Positions 8,874-17,019 of a stretch of 64,000 bases of DNA are shown one piece after another (within the stretch, counting starts at the first letter, position 1; every line of letters starts with the position of its first letter). The notes below the pieces were generated by a model. The model saw only the letters and a list, made by a program, of their open reading frames with translations. It searched no databases and was not told the origin of the DNA. The DNA is taken from positions 62,001-126,000 of the forward strand of contig CANMPK010000003.1 in NCBI GenBank assembly GCA_947499725.1, given 5' to 3'. A program made the position numbers and the translations under genes. The stretch is from an uncultured Paracoccaceae bacterium (GTDB taxonomy: Bacteria > Pseudomonadota > Alphaproteobacteria > Rhodobacterales > Rhodobacteraceae).

Positions 8874-9242
8874 ATGTTTCATAAAAAGGGCAGCTTGTTT
8901 CATCGAGAATGCGAGGGACTGGTTTCTGCTTCAGAATACCGAAAGGCGATCAGTTCAGCGCTGTCTCAAGAATTGGGTGGCGCTGGTCGCGCGGCGAAAG
9001 AAACAGCACGGTGGACGGGAGCAAGCGAACGTACAGCTAAAAACTGGATATCGGAAACCTACGGTCCAACCGGTGAGAACCTAATTGAGCTGATGCGGCA
9101 TTCAGACACCATCCTTGACGTTGTTCTAGTTTTGGCAGGTCGTCACGAGAAACGGTTAGCTCGACGCCTCAGCCACGCCAGAGGCGAAGTAGCTGAGGTC
9201 TTGAAACAACTTGATGCAATCTGCGGGCCCGATGACGGCTGA
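8874..9242 (+). CDS. Small HTH protein of the mobile island
   Basis: Protein of 122 residues with a probable helix-turn-helix: GAGRAAKETARWTGASERTAKNW (about residues 36-58) has the spacing of a bipartite HTH found in small phage and island regulators. The rest is helical and charged, ending KRLARRLSHARGEVAEVLKQL. A good ribosome site (GAGGGGTGG) precedes the ATG. It is transcribed divergently from the recombinase and could repress or activate that operon, or act as a recombination directionality factor. I do not recognise a named family, and the HTH assignment is from sequence pattern only. Confidence 0.7.
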   Translation: MFHKKGSLFHRECEGLVSASEYRKAISSALSQELGGAGRAAKETARWTGASERTAKNWISETYGPTGENLIELMRHSDTILDVVLVLAGRHEKRLARRLSHARGEVAEVLKQLDAICGPDDG

Positions 9243-9626
9243 CTGAATGCCAGAGACTAAGTTTTTGAGCAGTACCGCCTTTGGGCGAAAGGAAAACCTT
9301 CGAGTCGCAAAAGGCAAAGCCTGTGCGTCATGGTTTCAAAATTTCCTTTAAAATCAGAGCAGCGTATTCCCCAAAAAGGTAAAACTATGTGTCGCCCCAC
9401 ACTCCATGTAGAACGTCAGACAACTTTGACCTTTGCGTCATAAACTGACCCAATTTCCTCATTTCATGCTCCTGCAATCCAGTGTGCTGGAAGAGTGCAT
9501 TGCTAAACCGCAAAGCCACCAGGCGCTATAACCCTAATCTGGACGTTCGGAAACCACACCAACGCTGCGCGGGTGCCCGTGTCGCTTAATTCTTTAGTGT
9601 TGGTTCGGTTCAATGAGCAACACGGT
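9243..9626. other. Gene-free stretch at the likely right edge of the island
   Basis: There is no convincing gene in these ~380 bp. A 12-bp near-repeat CCT[G/T]TGCGTCAT occurs at 9320-9331 and 9430-9441, each followed 8-10 bp later by AATTTCCT. Repeated short sites of this kind are what transposase-binding ends of Tn7-like elements look like. Beyond about 9500 the sequence leads into the sulfonate locus. Confidence 0.4.
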
Positions 9627-10424
9627 TCACACGCCTTGCATCAAAGTCTTGCTCAGTTTTTCTGCTGCAGCCACCAAAAATGCTTTTCGATCGATTGCCT
9701 CAGACAGAGAGACTCGTTGTGTCGGTCCGTGATAGGCGAGCGCCGCAAGAAATCGACCTTGTTCATCGAGAACTGGCACGGCGATCGCCACCATGCCTTC
9801 CAGAAACTCTTCCCTATCAATTGAGTAGCCTTGTTTGCGAATTTTCCTGAGCTCATCCAAAAGCGTTTGGGGAACAACATGGGTATGGTCGGTCATTTTC
9901 TTAAGAGTGAGGGAGTTGATCAAAGTCTGTTGCTGCCTTGGCGCAAGACTTGCCAGGAATGCTTTTCCACTGGCTGTGCAGTGGAAGGGTACACTTGTTC
10001 CGATCGGTAACTGAATGCGAAAGGGCCAGTCTGTTTCGACGCGGTCCAAGTAATTCATGCCGTCGTTTCCCGGAACAGCATAGTTCACCGTCTCTCCAAC
10101 GTATTCAGCAATGTCACTGAGGATTTGATGCCGTGCAACGTGGTCTCTGGAGTTATGAAGCAGTCCTGACCCAAGTTCGCGAAGTCTGCGTGCGATTTGG
10201 TACTGTTTGCCATTGCCGGGTCTCGTCAGAAAGCCATTGTCTTCAAGTGTCGCGCAAAGCCTGTGAACAGTTTGCTTTGGGAGACCGAGTTGATCGTTGA
10301 TCTGCGTTGCCGTCATAGGCCGGTCACTTTTGCCCAGAATTTCCAAGATCAGAAGTGTTCTGAGGTTCGTTGGAATGCGTTCAGTCACAACCCCTTTTTC
10401 CCTTCGGTGAATTTTTTCGTGCAT
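9627..10424 (-). CDS. IclR-family transcriptional regulator
   Basis: IclR-type regulator with an N-terminal winged HTH (MTATQINDQLGLPKQTVHRL, about residues 37-56) and a C-terminal effector-binding domain (from about 95; CTASGKAFLASL and IAVPVLDEQGRFLAAL are family-typical). It is divergent from the GMC oxidoreductase and the sulfonate catabolic genes, so it most likely controls them in response to a pathway intermediate. The ATG at 10424 lacks a ribosome site. A GTG at 10388 (253 residues) has AAGGG upstream and may be the real start. Confidence 0.88.
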   Translation of the reverse strand: MHEKIHRREKGVVTERIPTNLRTLLILEILGKSDRPMTATQINDQLGLPKQTVHRLCATLEDNGFLTRPGNGKQYQIARRLRELGSGLLHNSRDHVARHQILSDIAEYVGETVNYAVPGNDGMNYLDRVETDWPFRIQLPIGTSVPFHCTASGKAFLASLAPRQQQTLINSLTLKKMTDHTHVVPQTLLDELRKIRKQGYSIDREEFLEGMVAIAVPVLDEQGRFLAALAYHGPTQRVSLSEAIDRKAFLVAAAEKLSKTLMQGV

Positions 10425-10463
10425 TTGATGCGAATCGTTGTACGGTATTTTTCTGCAATAAAC

Positions 10464-10478
10464 GAGACAAAAAGTCTC
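10464..10478. promoter_or_regulatory. Inverted repeat, candidate IclR operator
   Basis: GAGACAAAAAGTCTC is a perfect 5-bp dyad with a 5-bp centre, in the 78-bp divergent gap between the IclR gene and the GMC oxidoreductase, 25 bp before the latter. IclR proteins bind short imperfect palindromes in this position, so it is the natural operator candidate. Confidence 0.4.
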
Positions 10479-10502
10479 ATTATTTGATAAAATGGGGAAT
10501 TT

Positions 10503-12104
10503 ATGGAGTTTGACTTCATAATTGTTGGTGCTGGATCAGCCGGATGCGCGTTGGCGAACCGTCTTTCTGCAGATGGTCGGGTGACTGTTGCGTTGATCGA
10601 AGCAGGCCCTAAAGACAGCAATCCGTGGATCCACATTCCCGTTGGCTATTTTCGTACAATGGGGAATCCGAAAACTGATTGGATGTACCAAACGCAACGG
10701 GACGCGGGCATTGCTGGGAGATCTATTGCTTGGCCCCGTGGTCGAGTGCTTGGGGGGTCGAGTTCGATCAACGGACTGCTCTATGTGCGCGGGCAACCGC
10801 AAGACTATGACCACTGGGCGCAATTGGGATGTACGGGGTGGTCTTGGGAGAACGTACAGCCTTTATTCAAACGCTCAGAGACGTGGAGCGGCGCGCATAA
10901 GACCGATGAGCGTGGAACGGACGGCCCGTTGTCTGTGCAGGATTCTCGCTTAAAACGACAAGTGATCGATACCTGGCTCGATGCGGCTGAGGCTGCTGGG
11001 TATAAGCGTACGAAGGATTACAACGCGGAAGATCAGGAAGGCGTTGCCTATTTTCAGTTGACCATGAAAGGTGGGCGGCGGTGCTCGTCTGCTGCAGCTT
11101 ATTTGAAGCCTGCCCTGCACCGTGAAAACCTTACGGTCCTGACTGACACTCAGACGGAAAAGGTGCTGATCGAAGACGGTCGCGCCTCTGGTATCAGCGT
11201 AAAACGCAAAGATGGAATGGAAAAAATCTTTGCCAGGCGCGAGGTTATTCTGAGTGCGGGCGCCATTGGGTCGCCTCAAATTTTGATGTTGTCAGGTGTG
11301 GGAGACCCATCAGAGCTTAAACCGCAAGGCATCGATGTGCGTGTGGCGCTAAAGGGTGTCGGTAAGAACCTGCAAGATCATCTGCAGGCACGCCCTGTAT
11401 TTAAAACCACGCTAAGCACCATAAATGTCGAAACCAACAGCCTTTTTAAGAAGGGTATGATGGCCATGCAATACGCGCTGACCCAGCGCGGGCCTATGAC
11501 GATGGCGGCAAGTTTAGGGACAGGGTTCCTAAAGACAGAACAGCGGCTCGAAACCCCTGATATCCAATTTCATATCCAACCTTGGAGCGCTGACAAGCCA
11601 TCCGAAGGGCCACATAAATTCTCGGCGTTTACAGCGTCTGTTTTGCAACTTCGCCCGGAAAGCGCGGGACATCTGTCATTGCGGTCTTCAAATATGAATG
11701 ACCATCCAGAGATCCACCCCAATTATCTCGCAACAGAGCGAGACTGCAAAACACTGGTCAAAGGTATCCAGATCGCGCGGAAAATTGCGCGAACTGATCC
11801 GTTGAAATCGCACATCACCGAAGAACACGCGCCGGGTGCCAACGTTGCAATAGACGACGAGGATGCCACGCTGGATTGGGCGCGCCGTACAGCGGTGACA
11901 ATCTATCACCCAACAGGCACCTGCAAAATGGGGATCGATGACATGTCCGTCGTTGACCCAAGATTGCGGGTGAAAGGAATTGACGGGCTGCGAGTCGCAG
12001 ATGCGTCAATCATGCCGAAAATTGTAAGCGGTAATACAAATGCCCCTTGCATCATGATCGGCGAGAAAGCTGCGGATCTCATATTGGAGGATTTGAGATC
12101 ATGA
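10503..12104 (+). CDS. GMC-family FAD-dependent alcohol dehydrogenase (choline-dehydrogenase-like)
   Basis: Glucose-methanol-choline oxidoreductase, 533 residues, the usual length for BetA-like enzymes. The N-terminal FAD dinucleotide motif is VGAGSAG (8-14). The second signature WPRGRVLGGSSSING is near 76-90. The catalytic His lies in IYHPTGTCKMG (His469), and the C-terminal SGNTNAPCIMIGEKAA region supplies the conserved Asn. It oxidises a primary alcohol, passing electrons to a quinone or oxygen. It sits between the IclR regulator and the TRAP receptor, 114 bp upstream and codirectional, so the substrate may be dihydroxypropanesulfonate or a related sulfonated alcohol rather than choline. 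That is inference from context. Confidence 0.9.
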   Translation: MEFDFIIVGAGSAGCALANRLSADGRVTVALIEAGPKDSNPWIHIPVGYFRTMGNPKTDWMYQTQRDAGIAGRSIAWPRGRVLGGSSSINGLLYVRGQPQDYDHWAQLGCTGWSWENVQPLFKRSETWSGAHKTDERGTDGPLSVQDSRLKRQVIDTWLDAAEAAGYKRTKDYNAEDQEGVAYFQLTMKGGRRCSSAAAYLKPALHRENLTVLTDTQTEKVLIEDGRASGISVKRKDGMEKIFARREVILSAGAIGSPQILMLSGVGDPSELKPQGIDVRVALKGVGKNLQDHLQARPVFKTTLSTINVETNSLFKKGMMAMQYALTQRGPMTMAASLGTGFLKTEQRLETPDIQFHIQPWSADKPSEGPHKFSAFTASVLQLRPESAGHLSLRSSNMNDHPEIHPNYLATERDCKTLVKGIQIARKIARTDPLKSHITEEHAPGANVAIDDEDATLDWARRTAVTIYHPTGTCKMGIDDMSVVDPRLRVKGIDGLRVADASIMPKIVSGNTNAPCIMIGEKAADLILEDLRS

Positions 12105-12218
12105 GGCAGTCGACTGAAACCGGCCCACTTTAACGGCCCAAAACAATTCAGGGATGTGCCTTCAGCCCTGAGCAAAGCAAGGACGACAGTGAAGGTTTAT
12201 CTCTAGGGAGGAGAACAC

Positions 12219-13313
12219 ATGTTTAAACTAAAACATCTAGCCGCCAGTGCTGCGGTACTTGCGATAACAACATCAGCCGCATTTGCTGAGAAGGTTCTGC
12301 GCATTCAATCCGTGCTGCCAAGCACCGCAGACGAAGTCTTCATGCTCGAAGAATTTGGGCGCGACGTCGCTGCTTTGACTGGTGGATCTCTGACGATCGA
12401 AGTTTTGCCAGCAGGTGCGATTGTTGGCCCTCGTGACATTCTTGACGCGGTCGACGCGGGGCTGGTCGAGGGTGGCTTTGCTTGGACCCACTATTGGGGT
12501 GGTAAACACGTTGCTGCGAACCTGTTTGGAGCCCCAATCGCGGGCGCCGGAGTCGGCATGGACAACATCGCGTTTCTAAGTTGGTTCCAGTATGGCGGCG
12601 GTAAAGATCTGTATGACCAGCTTTGGGATGAGATGGGCGTGAATGTCAAAGGTTTCATGCTTCAGCCAGTTGGTCCAGAAGCGTTGGGTTGGTTCCCTAA
12701 ACCGATTGAATCCATGGATGACTTCCGCCAAATGCGGTTCCGTGCGCCCCCAGGTATGGTTGGTGCTGCCTATGCAGACATTGGCGTGCCTGCAGTTGCG
12801 ATGGGCGGTGGTGACATTCTGCCAGCGCTGGAAAAGGGTACAATCGACGCTGCCGAATGGTGCTGTCCAAAACCTGACTCTGTCTTTGGGTTTCAGGATG
12901 TTTTGAAGCACTACTACCTTCAAGGCCTACACCAGGTTGTTGTGAACGCCGACATGTATGTGAATGGTGATTTCTATGATGGCCTGTCGGATCTTGAGAA
13001 AACAGCTCTCGAAGTGGCTGCGAACGCATCTCTTTCGAAGTCTTTGTCTTACCGTATCTACGAGAATGGTCGGGCGCTTCATGACTTGACTGAAAACCAT
13101 GGTGTGATCTTGGAAGACACGCCAGCAGAGTATTTCACCGAGTACATGGCTGCAGCACAAAACGCGTTGCAGACGGCTGCGGACGAGAATGAATTCTTCG
13201 CAGAAGTTTGGCAGTCTCAGAAAGACTTCGCTGACGTGGTTGTTCCATTCTGGGCCGGTGCTCAGACATCGAACGCGAGCTTGGGCCGCGCCCACGCGGA
13301 CACACTCCAATAA
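12219..13313 (+). CDS. TRAP transporter solute receptor (DctP family), sulfonate locus
   Basis: Periplasmic receptor of a tripartite TRAP transporter, 364 residues, with a signal peptide (MFKLKHLAASAAVLAITTSA..AFA). The conserved Arg region RFRAPPGMVGAAY is around 172-184, and GTIDAAEWCCPKPDSVFGF (about 211-229) matches receptors of the keto-acid/mannitol-type subgroup. The ribosome site AGGGAGGAG is strong. In known DHPS gene clusters the equivalent TRAP genes are called hpsKLM. By position this would be the DHPS (or sulfolactate) receptor. A hairpin follows at once and probably boosts receptor over membrane-subunit expression. Confidence 0.9.
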   Translation: MFKLKHLAASAAVLAITTSAAFAEKVLRIQSVLPSTADEVFMLEEFGRDVAALTGGSLTIEVLPAGAIVGPRDILDAVDAGLVEGGFAWTHYWGGKHVAANLFGAPIAGAGVGMDNIAFLSWFQYGGGKDLYDQLWDEMGVNVKGFMLQPVGPEALGWFPKPIESMDDFRQMRFRAPPGMVGAAYADIGVPAVAMGGGDILPALEKGTIDAAEWCCPKPDSVFGFQDVLKHYYLQGLHQVVVNADMYVNGDFYDGLSDLEKTALEVAANASLSKSLSYRIYENGRALHDLTENHGVILEDTPAEYFTEYMAAAQNALQTAADENEFFAEVWQSQKDFADVVVPFWAGAQTSNASLGRAHADTLQ

Positions 13314-13321
13314 TAAAAATT

Positions 13322-13345
13322 GTGCGAGGCCTTCGGGTCTCGCAC
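13322..13345 (+). terminator. Hairpin between TRAP receptor and permease genes
   Basis: GTGCGAGGCC and GGGTCTCGCAC form a stem with a TTCG loop, followed by TTCCTTTTT. This is a classic intrinsic terminator or attenuator 8 bp after the receptor stop. Some read-through must feed the permease gene. Confidence 0.8.
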
Positions 13346-13421
13346 TTCCTTTTTGATGGGGGCCTTTGCGCTTTTCAAAGAGGAAGATCCGGTGCGGATC
13401 CAATTGAAAAAGGAGACTGAA

Positions 13422-15887
13422 ATGGCGGCTGACGAGGTGAACCCTAACGAGCTCGAAATTGCTGATGAGCTGATTGCGGAAAGACGTGCTGAAGCTCCAG
13501 GTGAAACGCCTGAAAGCATGACGTCGTGGCAGCGGCCGATAACGGCAGCCATTGACGTTCTAAATTATCGTGCAGGTCAGCTGATTTCGCTCCTGATGAT
13601 CCCGCTTATCATTGTGGTGGTCTACGAGGTACTTTCGCGGAACGCTTTCTCTATCTTGAATAGCGCCGGTATGGGCGATTTGGCGCGGTCCCTGGGACTT
13701 GGTCCGACGCTTTGGGTTTATGATACCAGTCGAATGTTAGCCGGGGTTATCTTCATGGCAGCCGCTGGTTACGGGCTTATGCGCGGTGTGCATATTCGTG
13801 CCGATTTTTTGTACCGTGGTTGGACCGACAAGACACAAGCGACAGTCGACGCCACGCTGTACCTGCTGTTCTTTATTCCATCGATGATTTTCTTCAGTGT
13901 CGTGGCCTGCCAATTCTGGTGGTTGGCCTATTCCACAGGGGAAACAATGGCGCTTGATAGCGCATGGGGGCCAATATTGTGGCCTGCTCGTCTTGCTATG
14001 CCTGTGGGGGGAATCCTGCTTGCGTTGCAAGGCATCTCCGAAATTTTCCGTGCTTTCCATAAGATGGGGCCGGAGCGTGAACGGATCTTTGTGCGCCTGC
14101 TGCCGATCTATTTGATTGCTTTGATGTGGCTTGTCTTGGCGGTTTTCGTACCAGACATCGTTCCTGGCGGCGGATGGTTCGCTGAAATCATGAGCGCACG
14201 TCCCAACATTGATAAGCCCATTATCGGTTTAATCATGCTTGCCGCGATGTTGTTCGTGATCTTCATTGGCTTCCCAATCTCGTTCACGTTGATCTTTCTC
14301 GCCTTCGTCTTTGGGATTTGGGGCGCAAACTTTAAGTTGACCACGTTGTTGATGACGTTGAACACCAACTCAACCATGCTGAACGATCAGTTGATGGCCG
14401 TGCCCCTGTTCGTTTTGATGGGGATCATCATGGAAGCGGCTGGGTTGATGGAACGTCTCTTCGTGTCGACTCAGATGATTATGGCCCGTGTTCGTGGCGC
14501 TTTGTTCATCGCTGTTTTGATCGTTTCAACGATCTTCGCTGCTGCAACAGGTATCGTCGGCGCGTCTGTGACGCTTTTGGGCATTATGGCAGGCGCGACG
14601 ATGATTCGGTCAGGATATGATGTGAAATTGGCCGCAGGCTGTATCACGGCTGGCGGCACCTTAGGCATTTTGATCCCGCCTTCGATCATGTTGATCGTCA
14701 TGGGGCCAGTCTTGGAAGTATCAACATTGGATCTGTTCCGAGGTGCATTCATTCCGGGCGCTCTTCTGGCCTCGCTGTACCTGATTTATACGCTTGGCCG
14801 TTGTTGGCTAAACCCGAGCTTGGGTCCGATCCTTGCGAAAGAAGATCAGCCCGATACCTCAAAATACTACGGGGCAGAAATCGCATTGATCTGCCTTGGC
14901 GTTTTGACGTTGTGTCGGGTTTTCGGGCTGGGTCTTGCTGGCGCGTTTGGGTTTATTCCATTTGGTGGTCTGTTGGCGCTGATCGGCGCATTGGTTCTTG
15001 CCTATGGTGCATACCGGAACCTTAAAGTTCTGCGCATCGTCCTGCCGATTGCTGTGCTGTTCCACCTTTATATGATCGTCGCGAACCTTGGTGACGGCTT
15101 GCCGATGTGGCCGATCATACTCGCCGTTTTCACGACATTCTTGGCCTATCTCGCAAGCCCTATCTATCGTGAGGGAGCAGAGGGTGATTTCTACTTCTCT
15201 GCGCTTTGGGATGAATTCTTTGCTGGCCTAATGCCGCCAACAATTTTGATTTCCTTCGCGCTGGGCTCAATTTTGCTCGGTCTTGCAACACCTGCTGAAG
15301 CCGCTGCGATGGGAGCGTTCGGTGCGATCTTGCTTTCTATCGCCTACCGGAAATTCACGATGCCTAGCTTTTTTGACAGCCTCGTCAAAGCATTAGAAAT
15401 TACTGTTCTAATCATGTTCTTGGTTGCTGCATCCAACTTTTTCGGTGCCCAATTTAGTGCTCTGGGGACGCCTAAGATGATGACCGAACTGTTGCTCGGT
15501 TTGGACATGTCACCCTATGTTATCCTGCTGCTGGTGATGGCGCTGATCTTCTTGTTGGGTTGGCCACTCGAGTGGGTGCCAATTGTTCTGATCGTCGTTC
15601 CGATATTGCTGCCAACGGTGGAGGCTTTGGATGTTCATGGCCTAGACCGTTACGACCTGATGGTTTGGTTCGGGATATTGGTCGCCGTAAATTTGCAAAC
15701 AGCATGGCTGTCGCCGCCCGTCGCATTGTCGGCCTATTTCTTGAAGGGCGTCGTTCCAAATTGGGATCTCAAAGACATCTACCTTGGAATGATGCAATTC
15801 ATGTTGGTGCAATTGCTTGGTTTGATCCTGCTGTTTCTCTTTCCACAACTGGTGCTTTGGCTGCCAGAAGTCATGTCAGGAAACTAG
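13422..15887 (+). CDS. Fused TRAP transporter membrane protein (DctQM), sulfonate locus
   Basis: Single polypeptide (about 821 residues) combining the small DctQ-type and large DctM-type TRAP subunits. Four hydrophobic helices in the first ~230 residues are followed by a DctM-type body with the conserved stretches GIPLS-like FIGFPISFTLIF, AATGIVGASVTLLGIM and GGTLGILIPPSIMLIVMG. It uses the sodium gradient to import the acid delivered by the receptor. I start it at 13422 (AAGGAGA just upstream). The longer open frame from 13320 would run through the terminator hairpin. An unusual extra hydrophobic region of about 150 residues splits the large domain (near 490-640), as in 12-TM-type TRAP fusions. 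TerC-like gene follows 3 bp later. Confidence 0.88.
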   Translation: MAADEVNPNELEIADELIAERRAEAPGETPESMTSWQRPITAAIDVLNYRAGQLISLLMIPLIIVVVYEVLSRNAFSILNSAGMGDLARSLGLGPTLWVYDTSRMLAGVIFMAAAGYGLMRGVHIRADFLYRGWTDKTQATVDATLYLLFFIPSMIFFSVVACQFWWLAYSTGETMALDSAWGPILWPARLAMPVGGILLALQGISEIFRAFHKMGPERERIFVRLLPIYLIALMWLVLAVFVPDIVPGGGWFAEIMSARPNIDKPIIGLIMLAAMLFVIFIGFPISFTLIFLAFVFGIWGANFKLTTLLMTLNTNSTMLNDQLMAVPLFVLMGIIMEAAGLMERLFVSTQMIMARVRGALFIAVLIVSTIFAAATGIVGASVTLLGIMAGATMIRSGYDVKLAAGCITAGGTLGILIPPSIMLIVMGPVLEVSTLDLFRGAFIPGALLASLYLIYTLGRCWLNPSLGPILAKEDQPDTSKYYGAEIALICLGVLTLCRVFGLGLAGAFGFIPFGGLLALIGALVLAYGAYRNLKVLRIVLPIAVLFHLYMIVANLGDGLPMWPIILAVFTTFLAYLASPIYREGAEGDFYFSALWDEFFAGLMPPTILISFALGSILLGLATPAEAAAMGAFGAILLSIAYRKFTMPSFFDSLVKALEITVLIMFLVAASNFFGAQFSALGTPKMMTELLLGLDMSPYVILLLVMALIFLLGWPLEWVPIVLIVVPILLPTVEALDVHGLDRYDLMVWFGILVAVNLQTAWLSPPVALSAYFLKGVVPNWDLKDIYLGMMQFMLVQLLGLILLFLFPQLVLWLPEVMSGN

Positions 15888-15890
15888 GTT

Positions 15891-16943
15891 ATGATCACAC
15901 AACGCAGTACGCGATCCTATCTCAAATGGCCGCTCATCACGACCGTGATTGGCCTCGGTTTAAGCGCATGGCTCGGCTGGGCCACAATGGGCACTATGGG
16001 CGGTATCGTGTCGTTCCTAATCGTTGGAACGATGTTGGCCGCACTGGAAATTGCGCTTTCGTTTGATAATGCAATCGTCAACGCCAACAAGTTGGTCGAA
16101 ATGACGCCAGTTTGGCAAAGACGTTTCCTGACATGGGGTATTTTGATCGCTGTTTTTGGAATGCGCATCGTCTTCCCACTGGCAATTGTCGCGATTTTTG
16201 CTTGGATCAATCCCTTTCAGGCCATGCAAATGGCCATGGCCGATCAAGAGCAATACTCAGAAATCATGGGGCATGCCCACGGACCGATTTCGGCCTTTGG
16301 TGGTACGTTCTTGATGATGGTCGCACTTAAGTTCTTCATTGATGAAGATAAGTCCATTGATTGGATCGCCGTTTTGGAACGCCGTTTGCGTCAGTGGGGG
16401 GCAATCCGCGGATTTGAAATTGCGTTTGTTCTTATCATTGTCGTCATCATTTCGCAGACCTTGCCGGACCAAGACGTGGGTGCGTTTATGTCTTCAGCCG
16501 TGATGGGGTTGTTGGTGTTCACCCTTGTTGATGGGCTTGGGACCTATTTGGATAACGTCGCTGGTTCGACGGCCGAAGTTGGGGCAAAGGCGGGCCTAGG
16601 CGGGTTCCTATACCTTGAAGTACTAGACGCGAGTTTTTCCTTCGACGGTGTTATCGGCGCATTTGCATTGACCACGAATATTCTGTTGATCGCAATCGGT
16701 CTTGGAATTGGCGCGATGTATGTGCGGTCTATGACAATTATGCTTGTTGAGCGCGGCACGCTGGCTGAATTTCGCTACCTTGAACATGGCGCATTCTATT
16801 CGATTTTCGCGCTGTCGGTGATCATGTTCCTGCAATCCATTGTGCATGTGAATGAGTTGGTCACAGGCGGCATTGGCATGACGCTGATCGGCTTAGCGTT
16901 TTATGCCTCAATTCTTCACAACAGAAACGAACTTCCGGGATGA
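15891..16943 (+). CDS. DUF475 / TerC-superfamily integral membrane protein
   Basis: Multi-spanning membrane protein of 350 residues with the two TerC/DUF475 acidic motifs: LEIALSFDNAIVNANK (about 51-66) and YLEVLDASFSFDGVIGAFA (about 242-260), which place paired Glu/Asp residues in opposed helices. Relatives are implicated in metal-ion (Mn) or metalloid handling. DUF475 itself is uncharacterised. It starts 3 bp after the TRAP permease and is followed by hpsN, so it is cotranscribed with sulfonate degradation. Sulfonate pathways need sulfite or sulfate export, normally by TauE/TauZ/CuyZ-type carriers, and none is seen here. A role as exporter is possible but unproven. Metal supply to Zn-dependent HpsN is an alternative. 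Confidence 0.85.
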   Translation: MITQRSTRSYLKWPLITTVIGLGLSAWLGWATMGTMGGIVSFLIVGTMLAALEIALSFDNAIVNANKLVEMTPVWQRRFLTWGILIAVFGMRIVFPLAIVAIFAWINPFQAMQMAMADQEQYSEIMGHAHGPISAFGGTFLMMVALKFFIDEDKSIDWIAVLERRLRQWGAIRGFEIAFVLIIVVIISQTLPDQDVGAFMSSAVMGLLVFTLVDGLGTYLDNVAGSTAEVGAKAGLGGFLYLEVLDASFSFDGVIGAFALTTNILLIAIGLGIGAMYVRSMTIMLVERGTLAEFRYLEHGAFYSIFALSVIMFLQSIVHVNELVTGGIGMTLIGLAFYASILHNRNELPG

Positions 16944-17019
16944 TCTAGCCGAGCCCCTCGCTATGTCTGCCGACCCAAAATCGTTTTTGCCCAAAGTTTA
17001 CATATAGGACACGACCGAT

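Noticed and set aside
13320-13421. N-terminal extension of the TRAP permease fusion
   Set aside because: It would translate through the receptor terminator hairpin. A strong ribosome site just before 13422 marks the true start.
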